Source: Gracilinema caldarium DSM 7334 (GTDB taxonomy: Bacteria; Spirochaetota; Spirochaetia; Treponematales; Breznakiellaceae). From it: a DNA stretch of 64,000 bases. Location of the stretch: assembly GCF_000219725.1 (NCBI RefSeq), contig NC_015732.1, positions 3,168,972 to 3,232,971 of the forward strand, read 5' to 3'. Below the pieces are notes generated by a model. That model had not been told where the DNA came from. It worked only from the letters and a program-made list of their open reading frames with translations, and searched no databases. Every line of letters starts with the position of its first letter. The first letter of the stretch is position 1. Positions 8,920-17,597 of the stretch are shown here, piece after piece. The position numbers were made by a program, and so were the translations under genes.

Positions 8920-10369
8920 GCATCCCATCATCACGTTAGACCATGTATCGAAACGAATTTCGGAAGAGTTCTCCCTTTCTGACATCAACCTGAGCTTATA
9001 TCCCGGAAAAGTGCACGTATTAATCGGTGAAAATGGTTCTGGAAAAACCCGTCTCCTGCACATTATGGCAGGCATTGATATTCCTGACTCAGGGGAGCTG
9101 TTTCGTAATTGCCCAGCCAACTCAATTCTCTTCCTTCCTCAGGAACCCCAGGTTTTTGAGAATCTATCAGTGGCAGAAAACATTTTCTTTAACTGTTACC
9201 CCCGCTCATGGAATGGTTCTATTGAGTTCATGAAAATCATACAAACTACTAATAGTTTATTTCAGGAACTCGGCATACTCCTGGATCCCAAAGTACTGGT
9301 CCGTCAGTTAGGGTATGCCCAGCGACAGCTCCTGTCCGCTGCAAAGGCTCTTGTGCATGATTGGAATCTCGTGATTTTTGATGAACCTTCTGCAGCCCTT
9401 GGAGAACCGGAGCGGAAAATTCTCTTTACCATAATCCAGAAATTAAAGACCAAAGGGACCGGCGTTCTCTACGTATCCCATCGTCTGGATGAAATTTTTA
9501 AAATAGGTGATGAGGTTTCTGTTATACGACAGGGTAAAATTCTTGGCACCAAAACGGTAATGGAAATTGACCGAAAAAGTATTGTTAGGTTGATGTCAGG
9601 CAAATCCCTTATTGAACGGTATCCCCGTTTTACACGCCCCATCGGAAATCCGGTGCTCGAGGTTGAAAAACTTTCTTCCTCTCCTATATTAAATAACATT
9701 TCTTTTTCGTTATACAAAAGAGAAATCCTGGGCATTACTGGTCTTATGGGTTCAGGCCGTACCAAACTTGCCCACTGTCTCTTCGGCGAAGAACCTGTTT
9801 CTTCAGGAACCATTAAAATTCATGGAAGAGATATCATTTTCAGATCCCCCATTGATGCACTGAGACAGGGAATTGCCCTCATTCCCGAGGATCGGAGCGT
9901 TAATGCTATTCTGCATTATCAGAATTTAATTCTTAATATCACCATAGCATCTCTTCCGCGCTTTAAGGGCTTCACAGGTTTACAAACAGGCCGCATGTTC
10001 CATACAGTACGGAAATACAGCGATCACATTGGTATTAAGACCGGAAATGTCAATGATTATCCGGATAACTATTCAGGGGGAAACCAACAGAAGGTTGCCA
10101 TTGCACGATGGCTCGCCTACCGGGCAGACATCTATATATTCGATGAACCGAGCCGCGGCATCGATGTTTCGTCCAGAATTGACCTCTATAATGCCATTAA
10201 TGATATTGTAGCAAAGGGCGGCTCAGTAATTCTGATATCATCAGATATCGAAGAAATCATCGGCATGTGCGACCGAATCCTGGTACTCACCGGCGGCACC
10301 ATCGTGGCTGAACTATCCCACGAAGCGGCAAGCCCGGAACGTATTCTAAAATACGCGACCCGGGCCTAA
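8912..10369 (+). CDS. Second sugar-type ABC ATPase (two domains) without its own permease
   Basis: This 485-aa protein has the RbsA/MglA two-domain layout. The first Walker A is GENGSGKTRL, with LVIFDEPSAAL as Walker B. The second domain has [26 protein letters not shown] and IYIFDEPSRGIDVS. The N-domain signature is LGYAQRQLLSAAKAL, a loose form normal for this family. The ATG at 8912 overlaps the DeoR stop by 8 bp; AGGG lies about 7 nt before it. No permease or binding-protein gene follows. It may share GguB with GguA, serve a distant transporter, or have a regulatory role. The next gene, araD, is convergent. Confidence 0.85.
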   Translation: MDEHPIITLDHVSKRISEEFSLSDINLSLYPGKVHVLIGENGSGKTRLLHIMAGIDIPDSGELFRNCPANSILFLPQEPQVFENLSVAENIFFNCYPRSWNGSIEFMKIIQTTNSLFQELGILLDPKVLVRQLGYAQRQLLSAAKALVHDWNLVIFDEPSAALGEPERKILFTIIQKLKTKGTGVLYVSHRLDEIFKIGDEVSVIRQGKILGTKTVMEIDRKSIVRLMSGKSLIERYPRFTRPIGNPVLEVEKLSSSPILNNISFSLYKREILGITGLMGSGRTKLAHCLFGEEPVSSGTIKIHGRDIIFRSPIDALRQGIALIPEDRSVNAILHYQNLILNITIASLPRFKGFTGLQTGRMFHTVRKYSDHIGIKTGNVNDYPDNYSGGNQQKVAIARWLAYRADIYIFDEPSRGIDVSSRIDLYNAINDIVAKGGSVILISSDIEEIIGMCDRILVLTGGTIVAELSHEAASPERILKYATRA

Positions 10370-10387
10370 CCGTATTTATTTCTGCAA

Positions 10388-11089
10388 TTACCGCTGCCCG
10401 TAGTAGGCATTAGCTCCATGCTTCCGGTCATAGTGCTTCTGCACAATGTAAGCCGGTAAACCCTTTATATCATCGGACAGCACCCCGGTGAGATAGGCCA
10501 TTTTGCAGATTTCTTCTAGAACTGCTGCATGATACACCGATTTGGCCGCAGAAGCCCCCCAGGTAAAGGGGCCATGACCGGCCACCAGCACCATAGGAAT
10601 TTCTTCCGGATCCAGTTGCTGGCTCCGGAAGGTTGCCACAATCAGGTTTCCTGTCTCCTGTTCATAATCATGCTTAAGAGCTTCTTCACTAATATACTCT
10701 GTACAGGGGATTGGATGGGTGCAGTGGTCCGCATGGGTGGTTCCCAAAACCGGAACCGACCGCCGGGCCTGAGCCCAGGCAACCGCATAGGTGGAATGGG
10801 TGTGGGTAACCCCGGCAATACCGGGGAAGACTCGGTAGAGCACAATATGGGTTTTTGTATCCGATGACGGATTCAGCTTTCCATCAACCTTTTTACCCTC
10901 AAGATCCATCACCACCATGTCACTAACCTTCAGGGCCTCATAGGCAACCCCGGAAGGTTTTATCGCAAGGATTGCCCGCTGTCGATCAAAGGCTGATACG
11001 TTACCCCAGGTATAGAGAGCTAAAGCTCGCCGAGGTATTTCCATATTCGCCTCATAGGCCTCTTCTCGGAGGCTTTTATAGGGATCCAT
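10388..11089 (-). CDS. araD: L-ribulose-5-phosphate 4-epimerase
   Basis: AraD converts L-ribulose-5-phosphate to D-xylulose-5-phosphate, the last step of the bacterial L-arabinose route. The 233-aa protein carries the zinc ligands His96 and His98 (VTHTHSTYA) and His172 (AGHGPFTWG), with GNVSAFD and KPSGV near the N-terminus and TTHADHCTHPIPCT in between. It lies 7 bp after araA in the same direction, so it is the second gene of an araA-araD operon. No L-ribulokinase (araB) is in view. Confidence 0.95.
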   Translation of the reverse strand: MDPYKSLREEAYEANMEIPRRALALYTWGNVSAFDRQRAILAIKPSGVAYEALKVSDMVVMDLEGKKVDGKLNPSSDTKTHIVLYRVFPGIAGVTHTHSTYAVAWAQARRSVPVLGTTHADHCTHPIPCTEYISEEALKHDYEQETGNLIVATFRSQQLDPEEIPMVLVAGHGPFTWGASAAKSVYHAAVLEEICKMAYLTGVLSDDIKGLPAYIVQKHYDRKHGANAYYGQR

Positions 11090-11096
11090 AGTACAC

Positions 11097-12596
11097 CTAT
11101 CTCCTGGACCAATAGGCTTCTGCCCACCTCAATTCATCCCGAAGCCTGACCGGGTCAGTGTGCTTGTTGATGACCACAAGTTCTATTCCCATTATTTCTG
11201 CCCAGTCCCGGAGGTATTCGGTCGTTATGGCAAGCGAAAAGGCCGAATGATGGGCTCCGCCGGCCAAAATCCAGCTCTCGGCAGCATCCTGCAGATTCGG
11301 ATAAGGTTTCCAGAGGACCCGAGCTACGGGCAATTTCGGCATATCCTTTTCTATTTTAATCGATTCAACCTCATTCACCACGAGCCGGAACCGGTCTCCT
11401 AGATCGATCAGGGATGCACAGACTGCCGGACCTGAGGCTGCATCAAAGACCATCCGGGCCGGATCCTTCTTTCCCCCAATACCGAGGGGATGTACCTCAA
11501 TCCGCGGTTTTCGAGCCGCAATAGAGGGGCACACCTCTAGCATGTGGGCGCCCAGAATTGCTTCCTTTCCCGGCTCAAAGTGATAGGTGTAGTCTTCCAT
11601 AAATGATGAGCCCCCGGGTAACCCTGTGGCCATCACTTTAACTGCCCGCACGAGCTGGGCAGTCTTCCAGTCACCCTCGGCGCCAAAACCATAGCCCTGC
11701 TCCATGAGCCGCTGAACCGCAAGCCCCGGAAGCTGTTCAAGCCCGTGAAGATCCTGAAAAGTGGTGGTAAAAGCCCGGGCATTCTGAAGCTCGAGGAACT
11801 GTTTCATTCCCAGTTCATACCGGGCCTGTTCCCGAATAGCCTTCATGGCATCCTTATTGGCTTTTAGTTCAGCACCAATTTCATAGGCTGCTTCATATTC
11901 TGCAACCAGGGCATCTATCTCTTGATCTGGTATCTGGGCTACTACAGCTGCGAGGTCGCCGATACCCCATCCATTTACCTGCCAGCCAAACTGGATCTGG
12001 GCAGAGACCTTATTTCCCTCGGTAACGGCAACCTCCCGCATATTGTCACCCCAGCGAACCACCGTCGTCCGCTCGCCATCCGCAGCAGCTGCAGCAGCCC
12101 GCATCCACACACCAATTTTCCGCCTGACCTCTGGATCTTCCCAGTGGCCGACCACGATTTTTCTCGGCAGCCGCATCCGGGCATGAATGAACCCATGCTC
12201 CCGGTCTCCATGGGCAGACTGGTTCAGGTTCATAAAATCCATATCGATGCTCGCCCAGGGAATATCCCGGTTGTACTGCGTATGTAAATGCAGAATCGGC
12301 TTCCGGTTAATTGCAAGACCGGAAATCCACATCTTGGAGGGCGAAAAGGTATGCATCCAGGTGATAATCCCCGCACAGAAGGGATCCGCATTAGCCTGTT
12401 CAAAGAGCGTTCGGATTCCCAGGGGGGTTAACACGGTAGGTTTTAACACCAGGGTGCCTGGCAAAAGGGGATCGCCCTCCATGCCGGCTACCATTTTCTT
12501 TGCATGGTCCGAAACCTGCTGTAAGGTTGCTTCTCCATACAAGTCCTGACTGCCCACCACAAACCAGAAAGCAAATCGTTTTAATCCAGTATTCAT
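11097..12596 (-). CDS. araA: L-arabinose isomerase
   Basis: AraA converts L-arabinose to L-ribulose. The 499-aa length is normal. FWFVVGSQDLYGEATLQQV at the start, GWQVNGWGIGDL, GLPGGSSFMEDYTYHF and the C-terminal AGGAHHSAFS are family signatures that include the Mn-binding Glu and His residues. The start has GGAGG 7 nt upstream. A strong promoter with a palindromic operator precedes it. It forms an operon with araD. Confidence 0.96.
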   Translation of the reverse strand: MNTGLKRFAFWFVVGSQDLYGEATLQQVSDHAKKMVAGMEGDPLLPGTLVLKPTVLTPLGIRTLFEQANADPFCAGIITWMHTFSPSKMWISGLAINRKPILHLHTQYNRDIPWASIDMDFMNLNQSAHGDREHGFIHARMRLPRKIVVGHWEDPEVRRKIGVWMRAAAAAADGERTTVVRWGDNMREVAVTEGNKVSAQIQFGWQVNGWGIGDLAAVVAQIPDQEIDALVAEYEAAYEIGAELKANKDAMKAIREQARYELGMKQFLELQNARAFTTTFQDLHGLEQLPGLAVQRLMEQGYGFGAEGDWKTAQLVRAVKVMATGLPGGSSFMEDYTYHFEPGKEAILGAHMLEVCPSIAARKPRIEVHPLGIGGKKDPARMVFDAASGPAVCASLIDLGDRFRLVVNEVESIKIEKDMPKLPVARVLWKPYPNLQDAAESWILAGGAHHSAFSLAITTEYLRDWAEIMGIELVVINKHTDPVRLRDELRWAEAYWSRR

Positions 12597-12667
12597 AGTT
12601 CAACCTCCAGAAACAACAATTCTATGCCACCCAGCACCGCTCTTGATAACCAGGTGCCTCGCATAAA

Positions 12668-12683
12668 GCGTGTACGTTCACGC
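12668..12683. promoter_or_regulatory. Palindromic operator at the araA promoter
   Basis: GCGTGTACGTTCACGC is a 16-bp palindrome with one mismatched pair. It begins 3 bp downstream of the araA -10 and shares GCGTGTACGTT with the chvE leader site. Its GTACGT core recalls AraR operators of Bacillus. Confidence 0.65.
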
Positions 12684-12686
12684 ATA

Positions 12687-12715
12687 ATGGTAAAACAGAA
12701 TACCAGACTTGTCAA
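12687..12715 (-). promoter_or_regulatory. araA promoter
   Basis: On the minus strand TTGACA (12710-12715), 17 nt, TACCAT (12687-12692). Confidence 0.65.
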
Positions 12716-12721
12716 TGCTGA

Positions 12722-13225
12722 TTATTCGCTTATTTTGCCATAACGCATAAAGTATTGATTACATAATGAGGTAAGCTCATCAAACTTCATTTTGAGTGTG
12801 TTAGATGTTATTACAACAGGACTGCCGCAAAGATTGTAGTTTGCTTTGTTGATTATCCGTTTTAGGGGGCTACTATGTTCGATATACTTTTCCGGGTTTC
12901 GAATACCAACTACAAGCATTTTCTGCTTTTGAATCTCAAATATTGAAAACCCTGTCACCTCAGACCAGGGAATAAAGCCAGCACTCACAACGCTTGAATT
13001 ATCGATTAAACCCTTTCCATTCAGTATAAGACCAGGTTTTTTATCAAAGAGTTTTATTACACTGAACACAAGGCAAAGGCCAAAAAAACCTATCGCTAGT
13101 ATCCCAACGATAAATTGCAATTGGAGCAACCAGATACCAAGGGCAACAAATATGCTAGCCCCTATGGTCAGCAAAACCACTTTCTTTTTACTTAATTCTA
13201 TCACCGTTTCATGTTCAGAGATCAT
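12722..13225 (-). CDS. STM3941-like membrane protein
   Basis: This 167-aa protein has two membrane helices near the N-terminus (about residues 15-33 and 37-58), then a soluble PH-like domain with LILNGKGLIDNSS, FIPWSEVTGF and KMLVVGIRNPEKYIE. This layout matches the STM3941 family of small proteins of unknown role. It lies 4 bp after the MATE gene and is likely its operon partner. Confidence 0.65.
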   Translation of the reverse strand: MISEHETVIELSKKKVVLLTIGASIFVALGIWLLQLQFIVGILAIGFFGLCLVFSVIKLFDKKPGLILNGKGLIDNSSVVSAGFIPWSEVTGFSIFEIQKQKMLVVGIRNPEKYIEHSSPLKRIINKANYNLCGSPVVITSNTLKMKFDELTSLCNQYFMRYGKISE

Positions 13226-13229
13226 AGTT

Positions 13230-14606
13230 TTACTCCTTCACTGCAGACATTCGGATCTTTAATCGACCTGTTTCAAGGGCTCGAAAAAACAGAAGCCCTG
13301 CAAACATCCCACTACCCAGGGTGAGCAGAGAGGCCAGTACGATGGCCCCAAGTACCGAAGTCATCGTCTTTCCGATCACATAGGCGCCAAGCATACAGAA
13401 GGGGACATTGAGAAAATATATTCTATACGCAGTGAATGCCAAACTCATACCGGCAAAACCTGCGGTAGACATAATAGTAGTAATCATGAAAACCGGAAGT
13501 ACAAAGAATGTTGCCGTAGCCATCCATGGGGTAATCTGTCCCGCAGTAGCCAGCACCTGTGAATCGGTCTGGAATGCAGCAAAGAGCCAGGGAGATACAA
13601 GTACATAGCCAAGGAGCAGCAAACCACACACCAAAATCCCCATCCATGTTGAAGTCATTAAGGTCTGCTTCATCCGTTTAATATCCCCGGCGCCTGCAGC
13701 CTGTCCTGCGATAGCTGCGACTGCACTCGATAAGGACCAGATCGGAATAAGAGCAATCTGTTCAAGTCTCGAATACAACGTAAAAGATGTCAGTACAACC
13801 GGATCTATATCAGTCATAATCCGGTTATAAAAAATAAAACTGATTGATGAGAGAAGATTAAGTACACTTTGGGGTAAACCGACACGGAGTATCTCAACAA
13901 TAACAGAACTTGATATATTCGATATTTTCCAATGTATAGTGACATTAGATGTGCGTATTAGAAACACCACAACCAGATACACCAGACTGAGTGCATTGCT
14001 CAAACAGGTCGCGAAAGCTGCGCCTGCAATTCCCATACGGGCCCCAAAAATCAATAAGGGATCAAGCACAATATTTGCGATAGTACCGATCATCATCGCC
14101 ATCATCATGTGCTTTGTTCGGCCTTCACCCTGAAGAATCCCAGTGAACACTGCACCGGCCAGCATAAAGGGCACCGTTGGGAGCAACCATAAAAGATACT
14201 CAAGACCATACTCCAATAAGAGCCCCTTACCACCAAAGAGCTGTAATAAAGGAACTGCAAAGGGATACATGAAAAGCATGATCACAGTACTGGCACTGAG
14301 AGCAAGGGCAAGGGCACTTTCAGCAGTCTGGTCAAGTTCCTTCGCACGACCAGCTCCAATTGCTCGGGCAACAAGAGAAGATACACCACCTGAAATACCG
14401 AAGCTCGCTGCAAGAAAAATAAAAAATAACGGGAACACAAGCCCTGTGGCACCCACAAGATACGGGTCAGATGGATTTATTTGGGCAATAAACCAGGTAT
14501 CTACAATGTTGTAGAGAAGATTAAATGCCTGACCTGCAAGAACCGGCAGACCTAATCTGATAAGTAACGGACTAATTGGACCAGATCGTAGATTGATAGT
14601 ATTCAT
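13230..14606 (-). CDS. MATE-family multidrug/Na+ efflux protein
   Basis: The 458-aa protein has about twelve membrane segments and the MATE start SPLLIRLGLPVLAGQAFNLL with YNIVDTWFIAQ. GGVSSLVARAIGAGR and VLDPLLIFGARMGIAGAAFAT are also family patterns. MATE proteins export cationic compounds using a Na+ or H+ gradient; the substrate here is unknown. The frame is open 13 codons further up from a TTG. I chose the ATG at 14604-14606, which lies 10 nt after a TTTACT -10 with TTGACT as -35, so the leader would be only a few nucleotides. Confidence 0.88.
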   Translation of the reverse strand: MNTINLRSGPISPLLIRLGLPVLAGQAFNLLYNIVDTWFIAQINPSDPYLVGATGLVFPLFFIFLAASFGISGGVSSLVARAIGAGRAKELDQTAESALALALSASTVIMLFMYPFAVPLLQLFGGKGLLLEYGLEYLLWLLPTVPFMLAGAVFTGILQGEGRTKHMMMAMMIGTIANIVLDPLLIFGARMGIAGAAFATCLSNALSLVYLVVVFLIRTSNVTIHWKISNISSSVIVEILRVGLPQSVLNLLSSISFIFYNRIMTDIDPVVLTSFTLYSRLEQIALIPIWSLSSAVAAIAGQAAGAGDIKRMKQTLMTSTWMGILVCGLLLLGYVLVSPWLFAAFQTDSQVLATAGQITPWMATATFFVLPVFMITTIMSTAGFAGMSLAFTAYRIYFLNVPFCMLGAYVIGKTMTSVLGAIVLASLLTLGSGMFAGLLFFRALETGRLKIRMSAVKE

Positions 14607-14616
14607 ATGGTATAAC

Positions 14617-14645
14617 AGTAAAACCGGTACTAATATATTAGTCAA
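14617..14645 (-). promoter_or_regulatory. MATE gene promoter with near-absent leader
   Basis: On the minus strand TTGACT (14640-14645), 17 nt, TTTACT (14617-14622), then 10 nt to the ATG. Confidence 0.45.
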
Positions 14646-14704
14646 TAATTATATTCATACTGTAAACCGCTGGTTAACAAATCAGACAAAAATGAAAGCA
14701 CCGG

Positions 14705-14854
14705 TTGGTGGCATTTCTACTGCAGATTTTACACTATCTCAAAGATAACGGATATAAACAAAAAATGGTGGAGGATGTTCTTTCTTGTTTTGAACATGTA
14801 TATCAGGCTGATGGTATCACCTTGATGGACGTGTATATTAATGTACTTAAGTAG
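14705..14854 (+). CDS. Small ORF of 49 aa, possibly the tail of a lost gene
   Basis: From TTG at 14705 (or GTG at 14708) an open frame runs to TAG at 14854. The peptide begins VAFLLQILHYLKDNGYKQKM and ends MDVYINVLK. Its composition is protein-like (amphipathic, no low complexity). There is no ribosome site, and a TGA lies just upstream in frame. I do not recognise it. It may be a remnant C-terminus in a gap between two minus-strand genes. Confidence 0.3.
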   Translation: MVAFLLQILHYLKDNGYKQKMVEDVLSCFEHVYQADGITLMDVYINVLK

Positions 14855-14883
14855 CTCTATCGTTTGTAGCTTGTGCAACCGAT

Positions 14884-15723
<840 letters not shown>

Positions 15724-15800
15724 CTATTTCTTACCAGATTTTAAACTTGAAAATATCGTCCTGACAAGTCAAAGGATTAAAATAATTAACACCACACAAC

Positions 15801-16115
15801 TTGAAAGCAAACATAAAAACTACTACACTTATCGAACTACATCGGTGGATGCCCCTCGCAAATAGCGTAATACTCACCATCCCGCTTATCCTCTTTTACG
15901 GTTCTATTTATGTGCTGGTGCGGGCGTGGCGGGAATATCATTATCAGGGTCAGGTTGATGAATGGCTGGCGCATATCATACACCGTGCTCCACGGATTGC
16001 AGCCATCCTCATCATCCTATTTGTTAGCCTTTTTTCACTTGATGTGTTTGAAATGGATGCCAGTCCCCTAAAAATACTGGGCGCTTTTCTTATTCACAAC
16101 ATTCCTTCCTTATAA
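15801..16115 (+). pseudogene. Truncated small membrane protein
   Basis: About 104 codons encode two hydrophobic segments (NSVILTIPLILFYGSIYVLV and AAILIILFVSLFSLDVFEMD). The second, with LGAFLIHNIPSL, resembles the C-terminal half of a widespread small membrane protein that normally continues with another helix. Here it stops at once, next to the decayed DUF362 gene. No convincing start exists: TTG at 15801, or ATG at 15849. I read it as a gene that lost its end, but a functional short form cannot be excluded. Confidence 0.4.
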
Positions 16116-16118
16116 CAT

Positions 16119-16744
16119 TCACGATCGTTTTCTAAATAGCCGGTACAGAAGGGGACTTTCCACATCTATTGCTTTCTTGGGGCACATTTCCTGACAGCAA
16201 AAACAGCGGATACACTTGGAGTAGTTATAAACGGGCGGGCTTGTTCGTTTGCCATCATTGAACTGCAGAGCCTTGCCTTCGACGGGGCAGGCATCGACAC
16301 AGATACCGCACTTAATACATTTCTGGGCCACAATGCGGGGCCAGGACGACCAGCGCTGGGCTGCATGTTTCCCGAGGGTAAGAAGCGCCTGCGGAACGAG
16401 GGTATGGTTGCCATTATCGTGTTTCAGGTGCAGGGGTTTGCGTACCACATCAAAATCGGGGGCCATGAGGGACGGGAGGGGATCCCCCAAAAATTCTATT
16501 TCATCCTCCAGATAGGTTCCAAGGCCGTATTCCTTTCCATAAAAATTGGTTGGTACAAAGGATGGGTCGTTACCGCTTCTTCCGGCCGGGAAGATGCCAG
16601 GTTATTGACCTTAAAGAGGACCCGTTCATCGAGGTTGATGAGCGATTCCAGCCCGCCGAGGAGTTCCAAACCCTGGCGGACCCTTTCATAGACCGTGTTT
16701 TCATCATAGCTTTCGCAGCGCAGCAGTACTACCTGAGATTTCAT
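16119..16744 (-). pseudogene. DUF362 / 4Fe-4S protein with internal out-of-frame deletion
   Basis: Two frames together give the ends of a DUF362 protein. The 5' part (from ATG 16742-16744) reads MKSQVVLLRCESYDENTVYE and reaches EEAVTTHP, the usual residue-65 region. The 3' part, in another frame, begins VPTNFYGKEYGLGTYLEDE and continues through GDPLPSLMAPDFDVVRKP to two ferredoxin clusters (CIKCGICVDACP and CIRCFCCQEMCP). In intact proteins of about 370-390 aa these stretches are about 180 residues apart. The junction near 16556-16566 therefore marks a deletion that also shifted the frame. The end of the gene is only 3 bp from the truncated gene on the other strand. Confidence 0.8.
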
Positions 16745-16805
16745 ATAGTGCATGACTCCTGTTTTACCTATTGCTTGCCCCTCGGCTCTCGTACCCCGAA
16801 ACGGC

Positions 16806-16895
16806 TTATTTCTGCATGGCCCGCTGGCGGCGGGCTTACTTTTGCGCGACCCTCTGACGGAATACTTATTTCTCTCTAGCCCGCTGGCGGCGGGC
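16806..16895 (-). repeat. Three tandem 30-bp copies of the rlmB tail, stop codon included
   Basis: Read on the minus strand in the rlmB frame, three consecutive 30-nt units end in TAA: ARRQRAREK-stop (16866-16895), VFRQRVAQK-stop (16836-16865) and ARRQRAMQK-stop (16806-16835). Units 1 and 3 are nearly identical in DNA; unit 2 has diverged. Confidence 0.85.
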
Positions 16896-17594
16896 TTCGT
16901 AGAGGAGCACCCCGGCGGCTACGGACACATTGAGGGAATCGACCTGGCCGCTAGTGGGAATCGAAACCATACCATCGCAGGTTTCCTTAAGGAGCCGCGA
17001 TATACCTGAGCCTTCGCTCCCCATGATAAGAACGGTCCTGCCCCGGAGGTCCTTGTCATAGACCGCTTCTCCCTTCATATCAGCCCCATAGACCCAGAAA
17101 CCTGCATCCTTGAGCTGTTCCACAGAACGAACCAGATTAGACACGATGGCAATAGGCACCCAGGCGACGGTACCGGCACTGGTTTTAGAAACCACTTCCG
17201 CATCCTTAGCGGACCGGCGGTTTGCAACAATAACCAGATCTGCACCAAACTGGTCACAGGACCTGAGGATGGCCCCATAGTTATGGGGATCCGTTATGCC
17301 ATCCAGAACAACCACCAGGGCATCCTGGCCTTCCTCGAGACCTGCAAGAAAGTCCTGAACCGTCGTCTCATTGCTCTGGTCCTTACCTTCCACATAAAGG
17401 GCTATACCCCGGTTCCCCGGAGCGAGCCGGTTGAGTTCATATTCACCCACCCGGTCAATTCGTATCTTATTATCCGTCGCCAGAGACATGATCGTTCGAG
17501 CCCGGGGGCCTGCATTGGCCACCAGCAGGGGCCCCTTAGCCTTGCCCGAACGGATTAATTCTTCTATTACGTGAAAGCCTGTCAAATATGCCAT
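16866..17594 (-). CDS. rlmB: 23S rRNA (guanosine-2'-O-)-methyltransferase (TrmH/SpoU type)
   Basis: The 242-aa protein has an N-terminal substrate-binding domain (FHVIEELIRSGKAKG) and a SPOUT knot domain with the three SpoU motifs: DGITDPHNYGAILRSC, VLIMGSEGSGIS and VSIPTSGQVDSLNVSVAAGV. It methylates a guanosine ribose in 23S rRNA, G2251 in E. coli. The ATG at 17592-17594 has GGAG 6 nt upstream and lies 3 nt after the nuclease stop, so the two form an operon. Its last ten codons, including the stop, are repeated twice more downstream. Confidence 0.93.
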   Translation of the reverse strand: MAYLTGFHVIEELIRSGKAKGPLLVANAGPRARTIMSLATDNKIRIDRVGEYELNRLAPGNRGIALYVEGKDQSNETTVQDFLAGLEEGQDALVVVLDGITDPHNYGAILRSCDQFGADLVIVANRRSAKDAEVVSKTSAGTVAWVPIAIVSNLVRSVEQLKDAGFWVYGADMKGEAVYDKDLRGRTVLIMGSEGSGISRLLKETCDGMVSIPTSGQVDSLNVSVAAGVLLYEARRQRAREK

Positions 17595-17597
17595 CAA

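Noticed and set aside
15801-16115. Holin or toxin-like small membrane protein
   Set aside because: The second helix matches the C-terminal part of a common small membrane protein and the frame is cut short beside another damaged gene.
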